From Gordionus sp. m RMFG-2023 (taxonomy: Eukaryota > Nematomorpha > Gordioida > Chordodea > Parachordodidae), in assembly GCF_954871325.1 (NCBI RefSeq), contig NC_088776.1:42674569-42738568 (forward strand): 64,000 bases of DNA. Direction: 5' to 3'. Within the stretch, counting starts at the first letter, position 1. Each line of letters starts with the position of its first letter. Of this stretch, positions 12,401-23,900 are shown one piece after another. The position numbers and the translations under genes are program-made. Under the pieces are notes generated by a model, which worked only from the letters and a program-made list of their open reading frames with translations, did not search any database and was not told where the DNA came from.

Positions 12401-15400
12401 ATGAAATTCCTAATTTTCACTTTTATGGGGAAACTCTATAAAGACACTAAAATTTAGTAGCTTAGGGCAGTGCCGATATTAAATATCGGATCGGCACCGA
12501 TATCTCGAGTTTTCCAACAATATCGGATCTGGCCGATACCTATAAAAACCCCAATCCGATCCGATCTTTTTACTTTACTTTTTTTGTTGTTTTAAGTTTT
12601 ATTTTACATTAATATTTTCTAAATAATTTTTTTTTTAAACAAGCAAATGCACAACACCTCTTAAATTTTATTTATTTTTTAGATTTATAGTATTTTAAAA
12701 GCTTTTCTAAAAAAATAGAAAGAAACTTCCAATTATTTATTTTAAATCTTTTTAAATAATGCCAATTTTATTATATACTTTAAATAAAAGAATTTTTTTT
12801 AAAATATGTTATCTGAATTATGGAAATATTTTATAAAGACAAAGATAAATTTGCAAAATGCGTTATCTGCTGAATTCTAATAGGGGAGGAATAATGAAAA
12901 ATTCATTTAATACTACCAATATCCGTAAACTTTTTAAAATTATTTTAGAAATAAAAAAATTAAATTAATTGCATAATTAGATTTTTTGCACACAAAATAT
13001 TGATTTCTTAATTACATTTGGTTCGAAGGGGGGTGGTAAAAAATCAATATAAATATCGGATCTGTATCGGATCGGTTTTAAACCAATATCGGAAAATATC
13101 GGATCGATGAAAAATATGTGGATCGGCACAGCTCTAATATAATGTAAATGGTCTATATTATTAAAATAGCAATCCCTAATTTTCACTTTCATGGGGAAAC
13201 TCTATAAAGACACTAAAATTCAGTAGATAGCATAGCATATATATAATGTAAATGGTCTAATATTATTAAAATGCATTTTTATGCTATTTTAATAATAGTA
13301 TGAATCTATCTATCATATAACACATATTTTTACAATATTATAATTTCTACTGTTAAGAATATGATATATAATATAAATTTAAAATTTTATATAAAGTGTT
13401 GTAGATTATGTAATAAAATGAGAATATCATATAAAACATTTTAAATAATATAAGAACCATTAATTATATATTTAAAATTTTTTTACATGAACACCAAATC
13501 TTTGAATTGATAAATCCTTAAAATTATATAAAAATCACAGAAACTCATTATTTTTAAAAATTTATGGGATTAAATGGATTACCATATTAAAAAAAAATTT
13601 TTCCAATTTATGTATACACTGTATTTTGATATTAGAATTATTATTTATAATATGTAGTTTTTAGTAATTAATTTAATGAAAATTGAAATACATAAAAATA
13701 AGTCATTTATCATACTTTGATTGTTAAAATAGAATAATTCGTTTGTTATGTGTACCTCAGTTTTTATATAGATTTTCATATAAATCTCAAGAGATACTAT
13801 AAAAATTATGTTTTTTATAATTATTTGATATGGAATGACACTTTTTTAAGATCTGGTAACTAGAGGTCTGCAAAACTACACCTAACCAAAATCGTTTGAT
13901 ATTTTTTTAAATAAAATAATTTAAAAAAATTTTTCAGAATAATTAATTCTTATTTTGGATTGGGTGGAAAATCAGGGATGTGAACCCTCCTTCTAAAAAA
14001 TAGGTTCGGGTTTGGGTTCAGTGAAAAATCTCTGAACCTGGTTCAGGTTTAGGGTAGACCAGAAATATTAAAATTAATTAAAATAACAGAAACATCATTT
14101 TTTTTAAATTTTAATTAGTATTGGCATAAAAATAAATTATCATCATGTGATTTTGTACTTTACTTTGTCTTACTATCAATTTAATAATCCACAAACAACA
14201 ATATCCTAAAATAGCTATTATTATATATTATCATCATTTATAAAAAAACTTTTAAAATCTGCTTTGCTGGGTAAAATTTAAATTTTTTTACTAAAACTGG
14301 AAGACTTTTAAATATAACAAAAATGATCCACAAAAAAATGATAAAAGATGTTTTTTTAAATTAATATTTTTTTTGAATAAAAAAACAATGTTTTAAATAG
14401 GAAACCCTTTATAAATGAAAATCAAAATTATAAGCTTTTATATATTATTTTTAACATATAATTTAAAATAAATGAAAGTTTAAATTGAAATTATTTTTTT
14501 TTAAAAAAAAAAAGGTTTCAGGTTTAGGTTTTGCAAAATATCGAGGGTTCAGGAGGGTTCAGTTCAAATCCCATGGGAAAATTTTTTTTTCATGTAGTCA
14601 GATTGTAGGGGTGTACCGATACCACTTTTTAGAGGCCGATCCGATCCGATATTAAATTGATATCGGCCGATTACCGATCCGGTATCATATCTAATTTTGT
14701 ATTCTCTAAAGATACCAATGGTTTTAATTTTTAATATACTTTTATTAGTATAACATCTATAATTTAACTATACAATAACATATGTCATTTAAATATATTA
14801 TAATGATCAGTTATATTTTATATTCAATTCAATTACAATTCTAAAAGTATATAAAATATTTTTATTGATAAATCACTTATTTAAGTAATAACATTAATCA
14901 ATTTACATAATAAGTAATAACAATATATTATAAAATTTGAAATAAATATTTAAATTAATATATCGAATATTTCTTTTTAGAAATACCAAAATTTTTAATT
15001 TATCAGAGGTTAGTCTGTGGCGATGGGGACTTCGCTAAAAACAGTCTGAAGAGATTATAGCACACTTTTATAAGCAGAATGCGCAAAAAAAACAATATGG
15101 CAGAATGTTCATTAATTAATTATTATTATTAAAAAATTAAACATAAAAATCAATTTCGATTTTTATAAAAATAAATGGTTTTTAGATATAACTTTTTTTA
15201 AAGTTTTATAATATTTTATTTTTGTTAAAAACGCCATTTTTTAGGATCGGATCGGAAAATTTCATAATATTTGCCGAAAACCGATATTTTAAAATGGGTG
15301 AAATGTCGACCCGATCAGATAAAAAATATCGGTACATCCCTATCAGGCTGGGTTTGAAAATATTTTTAAAATACTTTTCAATATAATCATTGTTATCAAT

Positions 15401-16947
15401 AAATGGTTTGATTGATTTGCCTCACTATGCAAGGTTATTGGATCATAAATTCATCCACTTTTCTGATTGGCTCGTTTAATAGCTGTAAATTAATATTATA
15501 TCTTAAATATTGTTAAAAAATTGATTTGGAATTATCTGATATATTAAATAAATAGAATAATTACCTGCATAAGAATTCATATTAAAAATGATATCATCCA
15601 TTTTAACCAAAATGGACAAAAGTATGATGAAAATCTTATGATCAATGGAGACCCTCAAATTTGATTATATATTTTCTTACAATTTTGTTCATTCTTTTTA
15701 TAACATAAATAAATAAATCTTAGCTAAATGTTTTTTATTTTAATTTTTGGAAGGATATTTTTAAGATAAAATTTTTGGGTCATTCATATTAAAAATAATT
15801 TTTTATTGGGTTAGGTCAGAAATATATTTTTATTTCTATAAGTCAGGTCAAACAATTTTCTTACATATAGATGTCCAAATATTAATGTAAAGAATCCAAA
15901 ATGTTACTTATTAAACATAGAATTAATTTCCCTAAAAATATATTTCAAAAAAAAAATTAATAATAATTATTTATATATTAATGGGAAAGGGGTATTACTA
16001 AAATAAAATACTTTTTTAAATAGAATTTCTAAAATATTAAAAAGTTGGATATACCTGCATATGAAAAACGTGATGATTTAATGCCTAATAATCTACTGAT
16101 CTTGCTAACTGCATGGATGGTATCAATACCTTCTTTATATAATACAAAATGCAAATATTTGGGAATATTTCTATTATCATTTTGTTGATTGTTTGATTCC
16201 ATCTCTTTATTTTCTTTGTTTAAAATAAAATTAATTTTATTTGAAATTTAATTATTAATTGAAATTTATTATTTTCATTTCAAAAAATATAAATATTCAA
16301 ACTTTTATGAAAAATAATTATATATTTTTCATTATTTTGATCTTCTGTTTTACTTCTAAGTTCTTTAAAATAATTACGTATGTATTTATGAATCATAGTA
16401 CGTATTGATTTATCATAATTTGTTACCTAAAATTATACAATTACAAGTTGTTATTAATAGTTTACATTAATTTTAAATATATCATCTATATTTTTCTGTT
16501 GATTCATTATAATTAAGTGATTCTCAATTTCTGTTGTCATATATTCACATTTTTCTATAAATCCTAAAATCTTATATCAAAAAATAGTAAACATCATCTT
16601 CAATTTAACTTCTTCATTCTCGTTAGGATTTATAATTGGAATAGTAGAGTCAGTTAATTCTATTACATGGCCACTCCAATCTATTTCATTAACGATAAAA
16701 TCAGAGTACCTATATGATTTGTAATTAATTAAATAAGAGTAACATTTATTTATTTGATAAAAACCTTTCCTTAAGTATTGCCTTAAATCCAGGATTTGTA
16801 TTAACATATTCTATTAGGCCTATTGAACGCTCAGCAAAATAATCTGTAATTAATTTCTCTTTTCTATCCTTTAATAAGGTATATTTTAAGAAAATTTTAT
16901 TTTACATTTGATATGATTGGGATTAAATCCATATAAGAACTTTCCAT
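6427..16947 (-). CDS. PUS7: PUS7 tRNA/mRNA pseudouridine synthase (TruD family), complete 11-exon gene
   Basis: Converts uridine to pseudouridine in RNA. Exons: 16947-16906, 16868-16765, 16709-16610, 16570-16466, 16426-16303, 16213-16055, 9924-9660, 8714-7744, 7452-7197, 6692-6595 and 6548-6427; every junction is GT-AG and phase-consistent, giving 781 codons plus stop. Order of landmarks: KERYSDFIVNEI near the N-terminus, YLHFVLYKE, the catalytic GTKDKRA (Asp about residue 215), KVGNF and LGQLSGN, NGFINYFGHQRFG, HAYQSYIWN, VLPLPGYEIFYP, then SLSGDYRR and SSYATMCIREL at the end. It is longer than the human protein (661 residues) because of an acidic, Ser-rich linker of roughly 150 residues inside the TruD domain and a charged insert near 625-661. 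Introns are 37, 55, 39, 39, 89, 6130, 945, 291, 504 and 46 nt. Start codon chosen from the first exon (MESSYMDL); a further upstream exon cannot be excluded. Confidence 0.94.
12003..12273. mobile_element. hAT-type MITE related to the copy at 58667
   Basis: Shares interior words with the 58667-59118 MITE: a TTTTATTTGTC word followed by CCAACCCGAAATA and an AT-rich core ending in GGCCTAACCC. It begins near ACCTGCACCAGGCC and ends near GGGCTGAGTTCAGGCTAGAG. The terminal repeats are eroded and no clear target duplication remains, so the ends are approximate. Confidence 0.5.
12473..13136. mobile_element. hAT-type MITE with GATCGGCA-rich ends
   Basis: Starts GGCAGTGCCGATA and ends GATCGGCACAGCTC, an inverted terminal repeat. 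Words such as ATCGGATCGGCACC and ATCGGATCGG recur next to both ends. The middle is AT filler. The host sequence around it is a local duplication: the words next to the left and right ends (near 12411-12470 and 13137-13160) recur as one continuous stretch at 13176-13290, which therefore looks like an unoccupied paralogous site. Confidence 0.65.
13973..14574. mobile_element. hAT-type MITE, CAGGGATGTGAACCC family
   Basis: Left end CAGGGATGTGAACCC; right end a degraded inverted copy (TTCAAATCCCAT). The 8-bp flanks TGGAAAAT and GGGAAAAT differ at one position, as expected for an old hAT target duplication. Subterminal words GGTTCGGGTTTGGGTTCAG and GGTTCAGG recur at both ends. It is the same terminal family as the hAT copy at 49213-50527. 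No coding sequence. Confidence 0.7.
14606..15342. mobile_element. hAT-type MITE, TAGGGGTGTACCGATA family
   Basis: Inverted ends TAGGGGTGTACCGATA and TATCGGTACATCCCTA. The flanking octamers TCAGATTG and TCAGGCTG match at six of eight positions. Both subterminal zones are dense in CCGATCCGATA-like words. No coding sequence. A piece of the same family lies inverted at about 62300-62424. Confidence 0.7.
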
Positions 16948-17585
16948 GATAAGCTCACCTCAAGGGAATTCGGTACGAAACAGCGAAAATCAGAATAGCG
17001 AAAAATAAAAAATCCCGGTATCGGTCCGATTCATTTTTCTTTCTTTTGTCATCAAACCATTTGGAGTCAAATGGCAAATTATTTTTCATAAAATTATAAA
17101 ATTATATTTTTTGACAAATTAATTATTTCGCAAATTTGTAAATTTTGTTCAGTTTCTTAATAAACTTTTTGATCCACAATTTAAGAAAAGCTCATGTGTA
17201 TTTCGGTTCATCCGGTGGTAAATATTATTTTATTTTAATCATATTTATTTACAGATATAACTTACATTAAAGAAATTAAGCTTAAAATCAGCCATCACCC
17301 ACCTTTAAAGTAATTAAATTATACTGTAGTTCTCGAGTATAGGCTTTTTCTTTGTCCCACTCCTTCTAAATTAAAGCCTATAGAGGTTTAAGCAACATTT
17401 TTCGAAATGTTGTGCCTACAAGTACGTGCGGCTTGCCCACAAACGTGTGGAGGGCTCCTCATATTTTTATTTTTATACCCAAATTAAATTGTTCCAATTA
17501 GATGGAAATGAGGAAAACCTAGCGTAGCTCTGTTGAATCTTCAACGTTAGAGGGCAAAAGCGCTATATATCACGTATCACGTAAA
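16948..17585. other. Intergenic, upstream of PUS7
   Basis: No gene seen. It should contain the PUS7 promoter, but no element is recognisable. Scraps of hAT-like words (CCCGGTATCGGTCCGAT near 17013-17030 and GGCGCTTGGAATCGGAATC near 17620) suggest another eroded MITE that spans into the minisatellite. Confidence 0.4.
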
Positions 17586-18440
17586 ATTATATTTTTGTAG
17601 AAAATTCTAAAATTAATATCGGCGCTTGGAATCGGAATCTTTCTCGCATCCTTACATTTATAGGGTAGACATAAATAAAGCCAAGAAAATTCTAAAATTA
17701 AATACAGTACCTCAAGGCAAAGGTAATTGGTTTTAATTAATATTTACATACACATTTTTGTAGAAAATTCTAAAATTAAAACAAAACCAAGCTAATATTA
17801 AATATAAATACAGTACCTCAAGGCAAAGGTAATTGGTTTTAATTAATATTTACATACACATTTTTGTAGAAAATTATAAAATAGACTAAACCTCAAAAGC
17901 TATTTATATACCATTTTTGTAGAAAATTATAAAATAAAGACTAAACCTCAAAAGCTATTTACATACCATTTTTGTAGAAAATTATAAAATAAAGACTAAA
18001 CCTCAAAAGCTATTTATATACCATTTTTGTAGAAAATTATAAAATAAAGACTAAACCTCAAAAGCTATTTACATACCATTTTTGTAGAAAATTATAAAAT
18101 AAAGACTAAACCTCAAAAGCTATTTACATACCATTTTTGTAGAAAATTATAAAATAAAGACTAAACCTCAAAAGCTATTTATATATCATTTTGTAGAAAA
18201 ATATAAAATAAAGACTAAACCTCAAAAGCTATTTACATACCATTTTTGTAGAAAAATATAAAATAGACTAAACCTCAAAAGCTATTTATATACCATTTTT
18301 GTAGAAAATTATAAAATAAAGACTAAACCTTACATACCATTTTTGTCGAAAATTATAAAATAAAGACTAAACCTTAAAAGCTAATATCAAATATAAATAC
18401 AGTACCTCAAGGCAAAGGTAATTGGTTTTAATTAATATTT
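17586..18440. repeat. Minisatellite, 55-bp unit, flanked by longer related units
   Basis: The word CCATTTTTGT recurs at 17911, 17966, 18021, 18076 and 18131, an exact 55-bp period, and continues to about 18350 with small indels. Each unit contains GTAGAAAATTATAAAATA and GACTAAACCTCAAAAGC. Longer related units containing CAGTACCTCAAGGCAAAGG lie on both sides (about 17700-17870 and 18380-18440), which gives a nested arrangement. No coding potential. Confidence 0.9.
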
Positions 18441-18442
18441 AC

Positions 18443-18545
18443 ATATTAGTATTAGTAAGATTATATCTTAGCATTAGTAAGATTCTATCTTAGTATTAGC
18501 AAAAATCTATCTTAGTATTTGCAAGATTCTATCTTAGTATTCTAT
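18443..18545. repeat. Short tandem array, 22-bp unit, about four copies
   Basis: Units of the type AGTATTAGTAAGATTCTATC follow one another with point changes. It directly abuts the 55-bp minisatellite and is probably a product of the same local slippage. Confidence 0.75.
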
Positions 18546-20987
18546 ATTATTAGAAAATATTTTCTGAACAAGGCCAAGGTAATTGGTTTTAATGATATAT
18601 GGCAAATTTTTTTTTCTAAAATTTATCATATATGTTTTATAATTTTAACAGCATTTGAACACATGGATAAAATTAGGAATATTTATATTTTCTAAGAAAT
18701 AGAACATTAGAAGAACTATAATTATGGTAAATTATTTATATTTTCTAATAGATATTTTATATTTATAACAATCTTTTAGAATTTTTTAAATAATGATACC
18801 TACATATAGAAAATCAGTTATTATAAAAATAAAATATATTTTACCTGTATTTCTCGGGAGAGGTTACACAGTAAATAACCTATTTACTGAAACAGCAGTA
18901 TGCAACGGTAAATTATTTAATATATAAGATGTGATTTATTGTTTTCTAGATATTTGCAAATATTTGAGTGGAAGAAGAGGAAGTATTTTACAAAATTATT
19001 TTTAAGTTTTATTATAAATATTTAATCAAATTTTTCTTAATATATTTTTCCTTAAGTCACGACATTAGTGCCTCCTTTGATAAATCCTTGACAAGAAGTT
19101 GGAGACAGTGATGTGGGGAATTCTGGGAACTTGTTGGAGGAAAGTCAAATGTTCAATCCTCCACAAGAAGTTGAAGACAGTGATGTGGGGATAATTTGTA
19201 CTTTAAGTTTATTCATAATTGCATAATGCTCTTCTTTAGATTTATCAGGATGGTGGTGAATATGTTTCAATGTAAATTTCATTTTATTACAAATATATTC
19301 AATTGTCTTTTAGATATTTTTATTATTAATTGTAAAAAATGCTAACATATAAAAATTGAATTTATTATTCTTTGGGAAAGTAAAATTATATTGGAAGTTC
19401 TATATTTATATTGAGAATGAATGGTGTTATATTTGTGAGGAAAAGATTGGTGAAATGGATTACATCTTTTCCATCTATGAAATTTTTTTCTGCATATTAA
19501 TTAAGTTGTAGTTTTTTTAAAATGTCATATTATTATTTATTATATTTTAATAAAGGATATTTTAAATTTTGTCATTTGAGAAAATCCATAATTTATAAAA
19601 TTTGTAAAATTTTATTATTCAAATTTTTTGTATCATGTCCATCTAAATAAGTATAAGGAAGGAAATAATTGATAAAAGAAATACAAAATTTAAATTTTGA
19701 ATCCTTATTTTATTCAAATAATTATTTTTGATTATATATTGCTGATTTTTTTAACTAAAACAATTGATTAATTTATTATAGACTTTTATATGTCTTGGTC
19801 AATAGGTTTTAATTAAATAGATTAATAAATTAATCCGGTAACCAACAGATGTTCAACCCTAAGTATGATCAGAATAAAAATTATAAAATCTGCCTTCTAA
19901 AATACAAATATTTATATATTAATTTGTGCTGTAAAGTAATGTTAAAAAAAGTAACGTAGTTACTAACATTGTTACCTTGAATTTTATTCATAAAAATATC
20001 TATTTCAGAGGTGATTATAAGCAGTGAATATTATATATTTCAAATCTTACAATTATTATTTTGCTTATGAAATTTTTTTTAAATTTACAGATAAGAAATA
20101 ATTATAATTTTAATAAATGATATATAGAAAAATAAGTTATATTATTCAAATGAAACAATATGTTCTCCAAGAGAAAATTAGGTAAGTCTCTTCTCTCATT
20201 TAAAAAATCAATACATAAATTTTTCAAAATATTTTGTTTTGTATGGTATCTACAATTTTTTTTGGAGTGTACGTCTGATTCCTCTATTGGCCGATTTGTC
20301 CAGGTCGACGGTTATTTCCATCATCATCTTTTCAATTAGTTCCCATATCTTAGGTTTTTTGTGGAAAATTTATCATGTTTTCTTTCTTTTCCTGGAAATT
20401 ATTTTCCTCTTACGATTATTTTTATTCATAATAAAATAGTGCCGCCACTATGGGTAGGGTGAAGAGTATTTTTACAGAATAATTTTTTTTTTAAAGTTAA
20501 AGAATAAAAAAAACATTTTTTTTTCTATATACAAACAGGCAACGCTGGCATTCACTTAGTTGTTATGATTTAATGAAACATGTTATCTTATCCATATAAA
20601 ATTATATTCTTTGCAAAAATAATTAAAATAAAACACTTGTAATTTATAAAAAAAAATTAAGATGGTTTGTTAAGGGAGCAAGCTATTATGCCTAGCACTA
20701 AAGGAATATAATGGCAAAGTATACGATTAATAAGGAGTTGAATAAATAAATATTAAAAAAAAGTTGATTGCCTTTTGATAAATAAAATAATAAATAAACG
20801 GCGATGATTTTGTAAAAAAATAAATATATAAGCGCGAAAAAAAAGAGACAATTATTTTTTTTTATGTACGATTTCATATTTAAAGAAAAGAAAAATTTAT
20901 CGATTTTCGTTTTTCAAGAGAAAAAAAAAATGAATTAAGTAAAAAAAACATAGATACATTAAAAAGTAGTTGTTTGTTGTTGTAATA
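18546..20987. other. Intergenic AT-rich stretch with one exon-like patch
   Basis: Mostly AT filler. At 19089-19227 a better-balanced patch holds a 72-bp direct repeat (ACAAGAAGTTG, GACAGTGATGTGGGG twice). One forward frame through it reads acidic residues without a stop (QEVGDSDVGNSGNLLEESQ), but there is no start and no recognised domain. At 20239-20450 a pyrimidine-rich patch ends in GTGCCGCCACTATGG and may be debris of an LTR element. Nothing else is recognised. Confidence 0.4.
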
Positions 20988-23900
20988 CTGTTATTACTTT
21001 TTGTTTTTCGTTTTGATTACTAATTTAAAAATTTATATTTTTAATCTAATTTTTGTAACCTTACCTATTATTACTTTTTGTTTTTCGTTTTGATTATATG
21101 TATTCTAATTTATATTTTTAGATAATATATATATAGTGTGTGTACGAAGATAGAAAAGGATAATAATAAAATATATTTTTACTTACTCTCACCATAATCG
21201 TTAAAATCCTTATTCTCTTTATCGTGCTCCGTTGTCAAAAAAAACTCGCCACCACGGAATTTTTTTTTTAGAAAATATGAATAATAAAAAAATTATTAAA
21301 TGAAACAAATAAATTCTACATAAAGAAGGAGAAAAAAGGTAAAATCATTTTAAGATTATTTCCATTACGTTTTCTTTCAAACTCGTTAATATTCCTTGGG
21401 AAATTTCTGTTTACGATATACTATTTGAATTGACTTACAATTGTGATGTGCACTACTCAAGGATACTGGGTAGTGACGACGTTTTATTTGAATTTGTGAA
21501 ACTTAAGGAAATGATTAATTGTTTTGAACTACTGAATGGGAAAGACTACGTATACAAGGAGACGGAGTTTATCATACTCCATTGCATTTTTGTTAAAATA
21601 TGATATGTTATAATTTCTAATATATACGATTTATTAATAAAACATGGATATAAAACCAGAATTAATATACAAAATTCTAAAATTGGTTGGACCACTTACT
21701 GAGATTTACCTAGACAGAATATTAAGTTATTTTTCGACCAGCACACTATCGGACTCTATTAAAATAAATACTTTGCTTAATAATTTATCAGACGAGGTCT
21801 TTGACAATATTAAATCAATTTGTTCCGATACCGTCATATTAGATCTTAAAATAGTGACTAAAAAGTTAACTTACCTTTTACCTGTGCAAGATAAAAACAT
21901 TTTAATAAACAAATTTAACTTATTACAGCAAAATTCGAGTGAGAATTTCATGCAATGGTACATAAGAGTATCGAAACTGCATAAAAAATGTAATTTTTCG
22001 GACGACAGTAGATTAAAAGAAAAATTACGTACATCTACCTTAAATGACAAAATAAAATATAAATTTTGTAAAAATATTAATTTAACTTTAAATGATATGG
22101 TAGAGCTAGGAATTAAATTAGATAGTATCAATGATAAATCAGATGTTGATAATATAAGTTATATGAATAACAATAAAAAGTCTGATAAAGATAAAAACTT
22201 TAACAATAGAAATAGAAATGATAATAATAATTATTTTAGACCTGATAATAATTTTAGAAATAATTATGATAATAGAAATAGAGATAGGAATTACAATAAT
22301 AATTTTAGATACAATGATATGAATTACGGTAATAATAATTTGAGCTACCACGATAATTGTAACAACTATAACTACAATAACTATCGCTACAACAATAATA
22401 ATCAATCTAATTATGGTAGAAATAATACATGGCATGATAATAATCAAAGAAAACAGATCCAATACGGTGACGGAAATCGTAACAATTACCAATCTTATTA
22501 CAACAATTCAAGTAATTATAGAGGTAGTGACAATAATCAGAGAAAGCAAATACAATATAACAATAACTCAAATAATTATAGTGGTAGCGACAACAATATT
22601 AGAAAGCAAATACAATACAACAATGATTATAATATGAATATTGAAGAAATTATTGAAGAGAAAGTTCACTATACAAAGAACAAAGATGATAACGATTTCA
22701 ATGTTAACAACATATCTGGTGACATGCTCAATGACAAAGATAATGCATTTATGTGTACTTTAAAAGTGAACGATATTGTTACATGTATGCAAGTCGATAA
22801 AGGCTCGAAACATACTATTATACCTCATGGTCTGGCTAAAAAACTTGGTATTAGAGATGTTAAGAAATCCGAGTTACAACTTACCGCTTATGACGGAAAT
22901 TTATTCAAGATCATCGGCATCACTCAAGTTAAAGTGACTTATGAAGGTATCTCAAAATATTTACAAGCGGTAGTCGTCGAATCAAGTAAAAATGCCTTGT
23001 TGGGACGTTCATAGATCAATGCTTCCAAAAATATTTTAAATAAATTCATAGAAAATGTTGACACTAATTACGAAGATGAAATAAAAAATTGATTAAAGAG
23101 TGTGAATCCAAATTGACTAATGGGCCAATCAACAAAACAAGTGTCAAGTTACATTTAAGAAGAGATTCCAAACCTAAAATTATACCGCCCAGACGTATTC
23201 CTTATTCAAAAATTGATCTTGTAAGCAATGAACTTAAAAAATGGATACATGATAAAATAATTGAGCAGGTGAATGATGTCCGATGGGCAAGTCCTGTTAC
23301 CGCTGTCTACAAAGATGATGGGAGCATTAGGCTTTGTGCTGATTTTAAGGACACTGTAAACCCAGCTCTAGAAGATTTCAGATACCCTCTACCACGAATC
23401 AATGATCTAATAGCTAAACTTTCAGAAGGAAAGAAATTTACGAAGATTGACTTTAAAAATGCTTCCTTACAGATACCAATTGATAAAAGTTGTAGAAATA
23501 TTTTAACCATATCTACGCACAAGAGATATTACCAATTTACTAGACTTCCTTTTGAGTTTAAGACCTCATCTGCAATTTTTCAACAGATCATGGATCAAAT
23601 CTTCGGCGATATGAATGACGTCATATTTTATATTGATGATTTACTTATAACTGGAAAAAAACGATGAAGCCCACCTTAACAACATAAAAAAAGTGTTTGA
23701 TCGAATATCATCGTTTGATCTAATACCTAACTTCAATAAAAGTGTGTTCTTTAAAAACAAAGTGAGGTTCCTGGGTCATGATATTGAAGCCAAGGGGATT
23801 CATGCTAATCACGACAAAATTGAAGCAATAATTAATATGCCAGAACCAAAATCAGCTGCTGAATTATCAACATTTCTTGGAATGGCTGGCTACTATAGAA

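Larger units (their letters stand above)
9925..16054 (-). other. PUS7 intron 6 (6.1 kb) packed with hAT-type debris
   Basis: The donor (GCAG|GTATAT, minus strand) and acceptor (CAAG|GTACC) split the Gly codon of the catalytic GTKDKRA motif. About 9925-12000 and 15350-16050 show only AT-rich filler, with an isolated G-run near 10595 and a GC patch near 10745-10790. Between them lie at least four hAT-like non-autonomous copies, listed separately. No exon or other gene was found inside. Confidence 0.85.

Noticed and set aside
22139-22637. Frames on the opposite strand and in other frames of the gag tail, rich in Ile/Val or Thr
   Set aside because: They mirror the Asn/Asp codon repeats of the gag-like region and have no independent support.
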